DNA of 64,000 nt from JAPKZH01 sp963715635 (GCA_963715635.1 OY970261.1:2790001-2854000); one strand, 5' to 3'; positions 1 through 9,242 are shown, numbered from the stretch's first letter. Made by a program: numbers and translations. Notes: a model not told the origin generated them from the letters alone.

Positions 1-2
1 GG

Positions 3-722
3 AATCTGGGCATCCAATGGGGATACAAAGGAATCGCAGACCCCTTCTATGGCAATCAGACGGCCCTCCAGTTCCCGAACAAAATGCTCGCCGATGGTTC
101 GATGATCCCCCAGGGCATCGTCACCAAGGGCATTGGCGGGCCGCTGGGAGGCTACGCCATCAACCTTCCGGCCCCGGCCTTCTCTTCGGCCGTCGGGTTC
201 TCCTTCGCCAACGTCCTCGATACATTTAGGATCGACATAGCGCTCACCGCTCTCGAGACGGAAGGCAACGGTCGGATCATTTCCAGCCCGAAAGTCACCA
301 CCCAGAACAATAAGGAAGCCGAAATCATCCAGGGCCGCCAGATCCCGGTCCAGACCCAGGCGAACTTCACAGTCACCACACGCTATTTCAACGCGGCTTT
401 GGAACTTCGCGCCACTCCGCAAATCACGGCCGAAGGCACGATCATCATGACCATCGATATCCAGAACAACGCCGCCGACTTTGCCAACCTCGTCAACGGC
501 ATCCCTCCGATCACGACCCAGAGCGCCAAAACCACGGTCATGGTCCCAGACGGAGGGACAACGGTCATCGGAGGCATCTACAGGATCGAGGATTCCATCA
601 CCCGGGATCGGGTGCCTTTCTTGCATCAAATACCCATTCTGGGAAATCTGTTCAAGTCCTTTGCCAGGACCAAGCAGAACCGTGAGCTGCTCATTTTCAT
701 CACTCCCAGAATCATCAAATAG
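3..722 (+). CDS. pilQ: type IV pilus secretin PilQ, C-terminal part (5' end outside window)
   Basis: The reading frame is open from base 3, so the start lies upstream of the window. The visible 239 residues are the secretin core: an N-terminal NLGIQWGYKG stretch, the AEIIQGRQIPVQT segment, and the C-terminal signature VIGGIYRIEDSITRDRVPFL followed by IPILGNLFKS and ending LLIFITPRIIK. These are the family hallmarks of PilQ, the outer-membrane ring through which type IV pili pass. The domains that usually precede the core (AMIN, STN, secretin N) are not in view. Two small lipoprotein genes follow on the same strand after 13 bases, so they may be co-transcribed. The family call is firm; PilQ rather than another secretin rests on the C-terminal motif. 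Confidence 0.93.
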   Translation, partial: NLGIQWGYKGIADPFYGNQTALQFPNKMLADGSMIPQGIVTKGIGGPLGGYAINLPAPAFSSAVGFSFANVLDTFRIDIALTALETEGNGRIISSPKVTTQNNKEAEIIQGRQIPVQTQANFTVTTRYFNAALELRATPQITAEGTIIMTIDIQNNAADFANLVNGIPPITTQSAKTTVMVPDGGTTVIGGIYRIEDSITRDRVPFLHQIPILGNLFKSFARTKQNRELLIFITPRIIK

Positions 723-735
723 GAGGGAAGAACCC

Positions 736-1341
736 ATGAAAAACATAAAGACAAAAAGACATATCTGGATGGGCCTCGCCCTGCTCGCCGCTTCTCTCTT
801 CCTGCCGGCCTGCAACCCCCTGGAGAACGAATCCAAGTCGAACAGCATCCTTGTCGTGGAAAGCGTTACGGGCAAGGACATGTCCGGCAATGATGCCGAC
901 TTCGCCCAGTCCGACGTGCTGAAGTCCGATGGCTCGATCGTCGCCGACACGGCCAAAGCGACGCTTTTGACGAGGCTGCTGGACCCCAAGCCGATTCTCG
1001 GGACGTCCCAGTACAATGACATCATAGTGACACGCTATGTCGTGTCCTTCTCCCGCACGGATGGAAGGAATACGCCTGGCGTGGATGTCCCCTTTTCCTT
1101 TGAAGGAAGCCTGTCGGCGCTGGTCAGAGTCGATAACTCCACCGCTGTGAGCTTTGTCATCGTCCGGGAGGCCGCCAAGTTGGAGCCGCCGCTGTTGAAC
1201 CTCTCAGATATCGCGTATGGAGATATCCTGAATATGACTGCTAAAATCGATTTCTACGGCCACGAGCTGGCCGACACCACTCGAGTGGTCAAAGCCACAG
1301 GCTATCTAACAATTTATTTCGCCAACTACATCGACGAATAA
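736..1341 (+). CDS. lipoprotein downstream of pilQ, unknown function
   Basis: The product has 201 residues. The ATG at 736 is preceded by AGGAGG at 721-726, which directly overlaps the pilQ stop, so this start is preferred over the longer open frame. The N-terminus is a lipoprotein signal: basic MKNIKTKRHIW, a hydrophobic stretch, then the lipobox LPAC with Cys26. The mature part has no domain I recognise; it looks beta-rich. The position right after pilQ and before a second lipoprotein suggests a shared envelope role, perhaps pilus-associated, but that is only context. Confidence 0.75.
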   Translation: MKNIKTKRHIWMGLALLAASLFLPACNPLENESKSNSILVVESVTGKDMSGNDADFAQSDVLKSDGSIVADTAKATLLTRLLDPKPILGTSQYNDIIVTRYVVSFSRTDGRNTPGVDVPFSFEGSLSALVRVDNSTAVSFVIVREAAKLEPPLLNLSDIAYGDILNMTAKIDFYGHELADTTRVVKATGYLTIYFANYIDE

Positions 1342-1352
1342 GGATGAAAGCC

Positions 1353-1808
1353 ATGAAAGCCAGAATTATATGCCTTGTCATTGGATTGGGACTGGTCCTT
1401 TTCACCTTTTCGTCCTGTACACGGAGTACGATGGACGAACCCTCTCCGACCGGACCCTCAACGGTCTATCTGACGCTCACTCTGTCGGCAACGCCGAATG
1501 TCCTCTACGCGACCTCGGACAGGCCGACCGCGGAGATCAAAGCCGTGGCCAAAGAAGGCAACATCCCGCTCGCGGGAGCCTTGATTGTTTTTACGATTCA
1601 AAGCGGCCCCGGCTATTTTTCAGACTATTCCACGAGGATCGCTCTCACGACGGATGGCGGAGGGGCCGCAATCCTCCTCTACATCGGCCCGACAAAAGAG
1701 GAAATCACCTCCGACCAGGATGCCTATATCCGAGCCCAGCTCCAGACGAGATCCCCCAACTATATGCACAAAGAGGTCTTCGTCCACATCCTGCGGGCTG
1801 AGGATTAA
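1353..1808 (+). CDS. small lipoprotein with Ig-like fold, unknown function
   Basis: An in-frame ATG exists at 1344, but the only Shine-Dalgarno-like string (AAGG at 1340-1343) touches it, while it sits nine bases before the ATG at 1353. I therefore choose 1353, giving MKARIICLVIGLGL and the lipobox FSSC with Cys22. The remaining ~130 residues (for example VYLTLTLSATPNVLYATSD and PLAGALIVFTIQSGPGYF) resemble a single bacterial Ig-like (Big_1/invasin) domain: 'prevent ambiguity in tandem strands with TTDGGGAA' turn. The gene converges on priA and the two stop codons overlap within the TTAA at 1805-1808. Confidence 0.7.
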   Translation: MKARIICLVIGLGLVLFTFSSCTRSTMDEPSPTGPSTVYLTLTLSATPNVLYATSDRPTAEIKAVAKEGNIPLAGALIVFTIQSGPGYFSDYSTRIALTTDGGGAAILLYIGPTKEEITSDQDAYIRAQLQTRSPNYMHKEVFVHILRAED

Positions 1809-3958
1809 GGATACCGCAAGACGATTTTTTTGATTTTTGTCCCACCCACACATTCCCGGAGTACATGATCGAGGTGCTCCGGGTCTTGCGTCCGCAAAAT
1901 GAGTTGGACTCCTTTTTCTCCCCTCATGAGCACGCCGGGCGCAAAGGCCGGTCCCAGGACCTCGACATCGCGACCGAGGGCTTTGGCGCATCCTGCGATT
2001 TCTCGGGCTTTTCGAGCCAGGTTCCGAGGCTCTCGTCCCTGGAGCAGCACATCGGCCAAAGCCGAGAAGGGCGGATAATTCATCAGGCGTCGAACCCGGA
2101 TCTCCTGCTTAAAGAACGCCGCATAATCCTGGCGCGCCGCCTCCCGGATGCTGTAATGCTCGGGGAAGGCGGTTTGGATCACGATCTCCGCCCTTTCCCC
2201 GCCTGTGTCCGCCAAACGCATCATGAAGCTCAAGGCCAGAAAGGTCCTTTGGGCTGCCCGGAAATCGGAAAAAGCCAGCAGAGCCTCGGGATTTAGGATT
2301 CCGATGAGGGAGACCGGGGGAAGCCCCGTCTGGTGCGCCAACAATTGGGTCCCGACCAGAATATCCAGGGTCCCTTCCTTAAACCTCTGGAGGACCCTCT
2401 CCCGGGTTTTTTTGCCCGTGACCCTGTCGCTGTCAAAGCAAGCGACGCGCGCCTGGGGGAACAATTTTCGGAGCTCCTCTTCCACAGCCTCCACGCCCAC
2501 CCCCCTCGGCTCGAGGACTTTGCTCCCGCACTGCGGGCAAACGGCAATCTTCGGCTGGGAAGCGCGGCAGTAATGGCAGACGAGACGCTCCTCTTTTTTA
2601 TGATAGGCCAGGGAGACATCACAACGGCCGCACTTGGGGATATGACCGCATCTCGGGCAGAACAGAAATGAGGCATAGCCTCGGCGATTTAGAAATATCA
2701 GACAGGGTCTTCGGGCGCCGAGTCTCGCACGTATGCCGGATACGAGCGCTTGACTGATCAGGCCTTTTTCTGCCTGGTCATCCACGATGGCTGCCTGTTT
2801 GGGTTCACCGTCGTTTTCCAAGGTCAGCAAATATCCGCCCTGCTGGGCCTGGTAGAACGCCTCGACGCTCGGCGTGGAAGAGCCGTAGACCAGGACGGCC
2901 CTTTGCCCCGATGCTTTCATCCATGCTCCCCGCCTAGCATCGTACAAAGGGCTTTCTAACTGAAGATAGGATTCATCATGTTCTTCATCGACGATGACCA
3001 GTCCCAGGTTGTCCACGGGAGAAAAAAGGGCGGACCGAAGGCCGGCGACGACACCGGCTTTTCGGCTCTGGATCTTCTGCCAAGCCAGTTCCCGGGCACG
3101 GTCGGATAATCCGCTATGGATGAGGGACGCTTGTCCGCCCAACCTTTTTTCAAATTCTTCTTGGAGTGGCGATGCCAACGAGAGTTCCGGAATGAGAAAA
3201 AGCGCTCTTTTTGACCGGGCCAGGGCCTCTTGAATGAGAAGGAAATAAGCGGCCAGTCTCTTGGGCCGAGGCCCGAACAGATAAAAAGGGGCGAAAACGT
3301 CCTTCTGCATGCCGCTCAGAATCGCCCGGGCTGCGCTTTCCACAGACCTGTCCGCGGAAAAATCCAGCTCGAGCTGAGCCGGCGGGCGCCCGATCCGGAT
3401 TTCTTCACTCGGCCGTCCTGTTTTCGTCTTCCGCTCGACCCGTATCAATCCTTTTTTTTCCATCCGGGCTGCGAGTTGAGAGATATTTTTCACCCCCGTG
3501 GTCTTCCTCAGAAAGAAAAGGCTGTACGGTTTTTCCTTGAGAACATCGGCTATTTTCCCCTCGTCCCGGGACAGCTTTTTTTCTCTGAGCGACTCTTCCC
3601 CCATCTTCGTCAGAAACGCCCTGGTCGTGGTTTTGACGATCACAGAGGGAGGGAGGGATGCCGACAGGAATTCTCCCCACGAGGAAAAATAATAAGCGCT
3701 CAATTGCCGGGTGAAGGCGAGGACCTCCCCGGAGATCGGAGGGACCGCATCGATCACGTCCAGGATTTCTTTGAGCTGAACAGCTCGGTCGGGGCTTTCC
3801 TCGAAAACGCGGACGATGAAACCCATCTGGGTTTTGCTTCCCAGAGGGGCGATGACCCGCGAGCCGGCTTTTGCCGCGCCCGTCCAGGCGGGAGGAACGA
3901 TATAGAAGAAGCTCTGGTTGAGCGGGAGCGGGAAGACGACTTCGGCGAAAAGGCTCAT
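1805..3958 (-). CDS. priA: primosomal protein N' (PriA), helicase motifs degenerate
   Basis: The 717-residue product matches PriA along its length: an N-terminal 3'-DNA-end-binding domain (start MSLFAEVVFPLPLNQSFFYIV trimmed), a winged helix, two helicase lobes and the inserted zinc module with eight cysteines (C434, C437, C443, C446, C461, C464, C474, C477). PriA restarts stalled replication forks by loading the replicative helicase. Motif II (DEEHD, 324-328) and motif III (GSSTPS) are present. The Walker A loop is not: residues 229-235 read GPRPKRL instead of G-x-G-K-T. Motif VI around 577-587 reads SFMMRLADTGG instead of QVAGRAGR. ATP-driven unwinding is therefore doubtful while the zinc and DNA-binding parts look intact. 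It overlaps the upstream uracil-DNA glycosylase gene by ATGA (3955-3958). Confidence 0.93.
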   Translation of the reverse strand: MSLFAEVVFPLPLNQSFFYIVPPAWTGAAKAGSRVIAPLGSKTQMGFIVRVFEESPDRAVQLKEILDVIDAVPPISGEVLAFTRQLSAYYFSSWGEFLSASLPPSVIVKTTTRAFLTKMGEESLREKKLSRDEGKIADVLKEKPYSLFFLRKTTGVKNISQLAARMEKKGLIRVERKTKTGRPSEEIRIGRPPAQLELDFSADRSVESAARAILSGMQKDVFAPFYLFGPRPKRLAAYFLLIQEALARSKRALFLIPELSLASPLQEEFEKRLGGQASLIHSGLSDRARELAWQKIQSRKAGVVAGLRSALFSPVDNLGLVIVDEEHDESYLQLESPLYDARRGAWMKASGQRAVLVYGSSTPSVEAFYQAQQGGYLLTLENDGEPKQAAIVDDQAEKGLISQALVSGIRARLGARRPCLIFLNRRGYASFLFCPRCGHIPKCGRCDVSLAYHKKEERLVCHYCRASQPKIAVCPQCGSKVLEPRGVGVEAVEEELRKLFPQARVACFDSDRVTGKKTRERVLQRFKEGTLDILVGTQLLAHQTGLPPVSLIGILNPEALLAFSDFRAAQRTFLALSFMMRLADTGGERAEIVIQTAFPEHYSIREAARQDYAAFFKQEIRVRRLMNYPPFSALADVLLQGREPRNLARKAREIAGCAKALGRDVEVLGPAFAPGVLMRGEKGVQLILRTQDPEHLDHVLRECVGGTKIKKIVLRYP

Positions 3959-4638
3959 TTTCTGCCGAGGAGGACCATGACCTTCTGCATGTCATCCCAG
4001 ACCATCTTCCGGATCTCCCGGTTGCCTTCGTTGCGGATGAGATAGGAGGGATGGAAAGTAGGCATGACCCGGATCCCGCCCCAATCATAAAACTGGCCTC
4101 TCAGACTTGTCATCCCCGAGGCGCTGTGGACGAAATAGTCAGTCGCCACCTTTCCCAGGGTGACGATCACTTTAGGCTGGATGGACCGAATTTGGTCGAG
4201 CAGGTAGGGCGTGCAGCGCTCGATCTCGTCCCGGTGAGGAGTGCGGTTCTCGGGCGGCCGGCACTTCACGATATTCGTGATGAACACGTCTTTCCGGTCG
4301 AACGTCATGGCCTGAATGATCTTGGTCAGGAGCTGGCCGGCCCGGCCGACAAACGGGCGGCCCTGGACGTCTTCATCATGCCCGGGCCCTTCCCCGATAA
4401 AGATGAGCTCCGCCTCGAGGTTGCCTTCCCCGGGGACGGCGTGGGTCCGCCCCAAGGCCAAAATACATTTTTTGCAGCCCAGGATCTTCTCATGGAGGGC
4501 CAGGATTTTCTCTCGGTCGGGACGGCGGACCGAAGGCGCGCCGGTTTGGGGCGCGGAGACAAATTCCACCCCGATTTCTTTTAAAAAGCGCAGCCGCTCT
4601 TCAATGTCTCCGAGAAGTTCGTCAACTTTTCTTGCCAA
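3955..4638 (-). CDS. family 4 uracil-DNA glycosylase (Fe-S)
   Basis: The 227-residue product carries the family-4 UDG signature: motif A as GEGPGHDEDVQGRPF (from residue 82) and the C-terminal motif HPSYLIR (196-202). Four cysteines positioned as in the family's 4Fe-4S ligands are C55 and C58 (CKKC), C126 and C142. The enzyme removes uracil from DNA to start base-excision repair. The reading frame offers a TTG at 4636-4638 preceded by GAGGG; no ATG lies nearby, so the TTG start is accepted. It overlaps the end of coaBC by 17 bases and the start of priA by 4, so translation is probably coupled. An N-terminal extension of about 45 residues precedes the catalytic part, which is usual in bacteria. 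Confidence 0.92.
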   Translation of the reverse strand: MARKVDELLGDIEERLRFLKEIGVEFVSAPQTGAPSVRRPDREKILALHEKILGCKKCILALGRTHAVPGEGNLEAELIFIGEGPGHDEDVQGRPFVGRAGQLLTKIIQAMTFDRKDVFITNIVKCRPPENRTPHRDEIERCTPYLLDQIRSIQPKVIVTLGKVATDYFVHSASGMTSLRGQFYDWGGIRVMPTFHPSYLIRNEGNREIRKMVWDDMQKVMVLLGRK

Positions 4639-5815
4639 TCAATCCCTCGATTCTGTCCCAAATCAAGCGGCTGAGCTCGCGCTTGCTGATTTTGTCTGTC
4701 TGCCGGCCTTTGCCGCGCGCGTCCAGGATCAAGGCCCGGTTGAAGTCGGAATCAAACCCCAGACCTTCCTCCGAGACATCGTTGGCGACAATGAGGTCCA
4801 GGTTTTTCTCCTTGATTTTTCGGAGCGCGTGAGCCTTGAGATTCTCCGTCTCGGCGGCGAACCCGACGATCACCTTCCCCTTTTTTCTGGCCGCGATTTT
4901 TTTCAGGATGTCAGGAGTCCGGATCAGCCTCAAAGCCTCCGGCAGTTCCGGCTTTTTGATCTTGTGGATGGATGGCGCCGCAAAGGCAAAATCCGCGACC
5001 GCGGCGGCCATGACGACGATATCCGCTTCCGGGAAGGCGTTCAGGACGGCCTTCTCCATGTCCTGTGCGGACTGGACCGGAACGAATTCCGCCATATCCG
5101 GCGGAACAAGGTGCACTGGACCCGAGATCAGGATGACACGGGCGCCCCGGAGCAGGCCTTCGCGGGCGATCTCGTATCCCATCTTGCCCGAAGACCGGTT
5201 CGAAAGATACCGGACCGGGTCGATGAATTCCCGCGTGGGCCCGGCCGTGACAATCACGATCTTCCCCTTCAGGCTCTCCCTTACCCCCAGGAGCTCGAGA
5301 CCGCGTCTGACGATCTTTTCGGGAGAGGCCAGGCGGCCCCATCCTTCATCCTGGCAGGCTAAATACCCTTGGTCGGGATCGACGAGTTCCACGCCCCGGG
5401 TCCGAAGCCTGGCCAGATTTTCCTGGGTCTGAGGATGAAGATACATAGCCTCATTCATGGCCGGCGCCAGGAGCACCGGCGATTGAACAGCCAGATAAAA
5501 TGTGGACAGGAAATCGTCCGCTACGCCCCAGGCAAACTTGGCGATGATGTTCGCCGTCGCCGGAGCCACCACGAAAAGACCGATTTCGCGGGCCAGGGAA
5601 ACATGGGCAACCGACCAGGGCTGGTCGTCTTCAAAGAGCTCGACAATGGTCTTGTGTCCGGAAAGGGAGTTGAAAAGGAAGGGGGAAACAAGCTTCGTGG
5701 CGTTCCGGGTCATGATGACCTGGACATCGCAGTCGCCCCTCTGAAAACCGCGCAAAACCTCACACGCCTTATAAATGCTGATTGACGATGTCACACCTAA
5801 GGCAATTTTGGCCAT
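4622..5815 (-). CDS. coaBC: bifunctional phosphopantothenoylcysteine decarboxylase / synthetase
   Basis: The product has 397 residues with both halves of CoaBC. The N-terminal flavoprotein decarboxylase half has the active-site His (H71 in SVAHVSLA), the PAMN motif (118-121) and the substrate-flap Cys (C154 in GYLACQDEG). The C-terminal synthetase half starts near residue 183 (GKIVIVTAGPTREFIDPVR) and keeps SSGKMG and AAAVADF with downstream KIKK. It converts 4'-phosphopantothenate and cysteine to phosphopantetheine for coenzyme A. The ATG at 5815 is preceded by GGGAGAG. In many bacteria rpoZ sits between gmk and coaBC; here only 65 bases separate them. Confidence 0.96.
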   Translation of the reverse strand: MAKIALGVTSSISIYKACEVLRGFQRGDCDVQVIMTRNATKLVSPFLFNSLSGHKTIVELFEDDQPWSVAHVSLAREIGLFVVAPATANIIAKFAWGVADDFLSTFYLAVQSPVLLAPAMNEAMYLHPQTQENLARLRTRGVELVDPDQGYLACQDEGWGRLASPEKIVRRGLELLGVRESLKGKIVIVTAGPTREFIDPVRYLSNRSSGKMGYEIAREGLLRGARVILISGPVHLVPPDMAEFVPVQSAQDMEKAVLNAFPEADIVVMAAAVADFAFAAPSIHKIKKPELPEALRLIRTPDILKKIAARKKGKVIVGFAAETENLKAHALRKIKEKNLDLIVANDVSEEGLGFDSDFNRALILDARGKGRQTDKISKRELSRLIWDRIEGLIGKKS

Positions 5816-5841
5816 GTGCTCTCCCGATGATCATCCCTGCT

Positions 5842-5875
5842 CATCCCCCATAGAAACAGGGGGAACGAGGGGATG
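5842..5875. other. hairpin between gmk and coaBC
   Basis: CATCCCC at 5842-5848 pairs with GGGGATG at 5869-5875, with a second possible CCCCC/GGGGG pairing inside. It lies in the 65-base gap between gmk and coaBC. There is no run of T after it, so it is not a convincing terminator; it could attenuate or stabilise the transcript. Confidence 0.3.
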
Positions 5876-5880
5876 AATCA

Positions 5881-6477
5881 TTATTTAAAACTTTGAACAA
5901 TCGTCTGGATGTCTTTCTTGCGGACCTGGAGGCGGCAGCGCGTGCTGAGCATGATGGACTCCAATTCGAGGACGGCCCTGTCGAGCTGGTCGTTGACCAC
6001 GATATAATCAAAATGGACGTATTCCCGGATTTCGCGTCTAGCGTCCTGGAGCCTCCGCCGGATGACGGCCAGGCTGTCCTCTCCCCTTTCCTCCAGCCTG
6101 CGTTTCAGCTCCTGGAAACGGGGCGGCAGGACAAATACGAACACGGCCTTTTTATATTTCTTCCGGATCTCGGCGGCGCCCTGGACGTCAATATCCAAGA
6201 CCAGGTCGCCCGTTTTTGCCTTCTGCTCGACCTCCCTCTTCGACGTCCCATAATGCTGGCCGTGGACCACCGCCCATTCGACGAATTTCTTCCGGACGAT
6301 CATCCTTTCGAATTCTTTTCTGGAGACGAAATAATATTCCCGCCCGTCCTCTTCGGAATTCCGCTTCGGCCGGGTCGTGTGGGAAACCGAAAACTGGACA
6401 TTGCGCAGGTCGCTGAGGACATGATGGACGATCGTCGATTTCCCGCTTCCCGATGGCCCGGTCACCACAAACAGCAC
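5881..6477 (-). CDS. gmk: guanylate kinase
   Basis: The 198-residue product has the P-loop GPSGSGKS (7-14), the GMP-binding segment SVSHTTRPKRNSEEDGREYY and the LDIDVQGA box, all standard for Gmk, which phosphorylates GMP to GDP. The start is GTG at 6475-6477. It is supported by a strong AGGAGGAG seven bases upstream that overlaps the end of yicC. The yicC-gmk-coaBC order is common in bacteria. Confidence 0.97.
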   Translation of the reverse strand: MLFVVTGPSGSGKSTIVHHVLSDLRNVQFSVSHTTRPKRNSEEDGREYYFVSRKEFERMIVRKKFVEWAVVHGQHYGTSKREVEQKAKTGDLVLDIDVQGAAEIRKKYKKAVFVFVLPPRFQELKRRLEERGEDSLAVIRRRLQDARREIREYVHFDYIVVNDQLDRAVLELESIMLSTRCRLQVRKKDIQTIVQSFK

Positions 6478-6489
6478 CTTCTCCTCCTC

Positions 6490-7368
6490 TTACTCCAGGT
6501 TTTGCACCTGTTGGCGGATGCTCTCCACTTCGCCCTTGATCAGGAGCCCTTCCTTGGTGATCCCTATATCCTGGGATTTCGAATTCAGCGTGTTGGCTTC
6601 CCGATAAAGCTCCTGGGCTAGAAAATCCAGCATTTTGCCGGCAGGCTCCCCTTTTTGGGATGTGACCAGCTCGAGCGCGGCATCGATATGGCTTTTCAAG
6701 CGCTGGATTTCCTCAGACACATCATACCTCTGCGACAGGTAGGCGACCTCTTCGGACAGCCTTTCCTCCGAGGGATGGTTCTGTCCGTTCATGTCTTTCA
6801 GCCTCTGCCGCAGTTTTTGCTGGATCAGGCGCGGTTGCTTTTTGATCAGCGTTTCGATCTTTTGGACGGCGCGCTTGACCTTTAGGAGATGAAGCCTGAT
6901 TTGGGAGGCCGTCCTCGTTCCCTCATCTCTCCGGGACTTGACGACATCATCCAGGGTGTGGATGAAGCTCCGCTCCAAAAAAGAGATCTCGGACGCGTTG
7001 AAGTCCTTCCGCTTGAGCTCCACGATCTGTGGAATCCGGAATATATTGTCCACCGACAGCTTGACATCCCGCTTCAGCCGGGCGGACATCCGGTCAAGGG
7101 TGGTGAAGATCTTCTCCAGAAGGCCCTCATTGATGCTGATGTCCCAGCTCGAAGGGTCGGGGAAGCTCAGGTCCAGGCTGACTTCGATCCGCCCCCTGTG
7201 AAGCCGGTCCTGGCAGAGAACGCGAAGCCTGTTCTCCACTTCTCCAATGGGGGCACCCTTATAATTCCAGTCGAAAAAGCGGTGGTTGAGGCTCTTGATG
7301 CTCATCTTCAGCCGCAGCGTTCGTGAGTCGAAGCTCCGTTCGGCAAAGCCCGTCATACTCTGAATCAT
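6490..7368 (-). CDS. yicC: YicC-family endoribonuclease
   Basis: The 292-residue product opens with MIQSMTGFAE, continues with KSLNHRFFDWN and ends with KGEVESIRQQVQNLE, the conserved N- and C-terminal boxes of the YicC/YloC family. Members are RNases that act on structured or small RNAs. It overlaps the upstream ABC transporter gene by ATGA (7365-7368) and precedes gmk by 12 bases, so it is part of the same transcript. The last box differs slightly from the usual REQ-x-QN-x-E (here RQQVQNLE). Confidence 0.93.
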   Translation of the reverse strand: MIQSMTGFAERSFDSRTLRLKMSIKSLNHRFFDWNYKGAPIGEVENRLRVLCQDRLHRGRIEVSLDLSFPDPSSWDISINEGLLEKIFTTLDRMSARLKRDVKLSVDNIFRIPQIVELKRKDFNASEISFLERSFIHTLDDVVKSRRDEGTRTASQIRLHLLKVKRAVQKIETLIKKQPRLIQQKLRQRLKDMNGQNHPSEERLSEEVAYLSQRYDVSEEIQRLKSHIDAALELVTSQKGEPAGKMLDFLAQELYREANTLNSKSQDIGITKEGLLIKGEVESIRQQVQNLE

Positions 7369-9242
7369 TGTTCAATCTCCTCGTCCTCAGGGAACTGAAG
7401 GTCGTGCAATTTTTTATAGATGCCCTTTTTCTTCATCAGTTTTTCGTGAGAGCCGGATTCGACGATCCTCCCCCTGTCGATGACCAGGATCTTGTCGGCA
7501 TTCCGGATCGTCGACAAGCGGTGGGCGATGACAAACGTCGTCCGGTCCTTCATGATCCGGGCCAGCGCTGTCTGGATGAGGCGCTCGGACTCCGAATCCA
7601 GGGCGGAGGTGGCCTCATCCAGGATCAAGATGGGCGGGTTTTTGAGCAAGGCCCTGGCAATGGCCAGCCGCTGCCTCTGGCCGCCGGATAGAAGGGTCCC
7701 TTTCTCGCCGATAGGGGCATCATAGCCGTCCGGAAGCTCCATGATGAAATGATGGCATTCAGCGGCCGTGGCCGCCTCGATGATTTTGTCCATGGAGATA
7801 TCGTCCAGTCCGTAGGCGATATTATTGCGAACGTTGTCATTAAACAGAACGATGTCCTGGGTGACCAGGCCGATCTGAGAGCGCAGCGAAGCCAGAGTCA
7901 CGTCCCGGATGTCGATGCGATCGATCGTGATCCGGCCGCCGGTGGGCTCGTAGAACCGCGAAAGCAGGTTGATGACCGTGGTCTTGCCGGCTCCGCTCAA
8001 GCCCACGAGCGCCACTATTTCGTTGGGCAGGATCTCGAATGTCACATCGAAGAGGACGGGCCGCGCTTCGTCGTAGGAGAAGGTGACATGGTCGAACATA
8101 ATGTGTCCTTTGATGGAGGGCAGCGGATAGGCCCGCGGACTGTCCTGGATCTGAGGAGTCTCCTGCAAGACCTCCTGGATCCGGTCATAGCAGCCGGTCG
8201 CCTGCTGGATGACGCTGTTGGCCCGGCTGAGCCGCTTGATCGGGGTGAACATCAAGAAGATGGCAATCACGAAGGCTCCGAAATCTCCCGGGCTGATGCT
8301 GCCGTTGGCGATTCGTTTCGCGCCGACGGCCAGGATGAAGGCGCCGACAATCCCTCCGATAAACTCCATGAACGGCGAGGATAGGCTGGAGATCCAGGCC
8401 AGCTTGAGGTTGATCCGGAAATAGCTCCAGCTGGCTTTCAGGAACTTCCGGAGCTCGAATTGTTCCATGGTGAAGGCCTTGACGATCTTGTTGCCGGTGA
8501 TGGTCTCAAAGATCAAATTGTAGATATGGCCCATTTTGACCTGGCTCTGCTTGCCTTTTCTCTTGAGCTGTCTGTTGAAGGCGGCCAGGGGAATGACGGC
8601 GAGCGGCGTGATGACGAACACCGACAGGGCCAGGATCCAATCCGTCACGAACAGCTGGACCAAAAGGGCCAGCAGGATAAAGGACTCCTCGATCATGTCG
8701 CTCATGGCACTCGACACCGCCTGCTGGATTTTTTCGACATCGTTGGTCAGCCGGGACATGATATCGCCGGTCGTGATGTGGTCGAAATAGCTTGATGACT
8801 GGTAGAGGATATGGCCGTACAGGTCGTCGCGCATGCTTTTGACAATCTTGTTGCCGACGGCCTTCATCAAGAATGACGAAAGAAAGGTGAACAGGCCTCT
8901 GCCGAAAATGACAAACACGACGACAAAGGGCAGAACCTTCTTGATGTCCTGCCGGCCGATATGGAACAAGCGCAGGATCAAATCCATGGTCCTGGTCTTG
9001 ACTACGGCCTTGGGCACGGCCTTTTGCGGCACGGCGTCGGGGGCCATTTCCGTCTCCATGTGTGGCGCTACAGCCGGGGATCTTTCGACCGAGGCCGTAG
9101 GGGCCAATCCGAACATGTCGTTGATGATCGGCTGGACCATATCGACGAAAATATAGTTGAACAGGGCGACAAAAATCATGCAGGCCAGGGAGAGAAGAAC
9201 CAGCTTCCTCTCTCGGAGCGTCAGTTTGAGAAGCTGAAACAT
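7365..9242 (-). CDS. MsbA-like ABC exporter (fused membrane and ATPase domains)
   Basis: The 625-residue half-transporter has an N-terminal six-helix membrane domain and a C-terminal ATPase with Walker A GLSGAGKT (about residue 415), the signature LSGGQRQR, Walker B ILILDEATSALD and the H-loop IAHRLSTIR. It belongs to the lipid/multidrug exporter group that includes MsbA. A proline/alanine-rich insert of about 45 residues, with repeats such as VPQKAVPKAVVK, lies between the first and second membrane segments and should face the periplasm; MsbA does not have it. A glycosyltransferase lies upstream in the same run, so export of a lipid-linked glycan precursor is plausible but unproven. Confidence 0.9.
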   Translation of the reverse strand: MFQLLKLTLRERKLVLLSLACMIFVALFNYIFVDMVQPIINDMFGLAPTASVERSPAVAPHMETEMAPDAVPQKAVPKAVVKTRTMDLILRLFHIGRQDIKKVLPFVVVFVIFGRGLFTFLSSFLMKAVGNKIVKSMRDDLYGHILYQSSSYFDHITTGDIMSRLTNDVEKIQQAVSSAMSDMIEESFILLALLVQLFVTDWILALSVFVITPLAVIPLAAFNRQLKRKGKQSQVKMGHIYNLIFETITGNKIVKAFTMEQFELRKFLKASWSYFRINLKLAWISSLSSPFMEFIGGIVGAFILAVGAKRIANGSISPGDFGAFVIAIFLMFTPIKRLSRANSVIQQATGCYDRIQEVLQETPQIQDSPRAYPLPSIKGHIMFDHVTFSYDEARPVLFDVTFEILPNEIVALVGLSGAGKTTVINLLSRFYEPTGGRITIDRIDIRDVTLASLRSQIGLVTQDIVLFNDNVRNNIAYGLDDISMDKIIEAATAAECHHFIMELPDGYDAPIGEKGTLLSGGQRQRLAIARALLKNPPILILDEATSALDSESERLIQTALARIMKDRTTFVIAHRLSTIRNADKILVIDRGRIVESGSHEKLMKKKGIYKKLHDLQFPEDEEIEQ

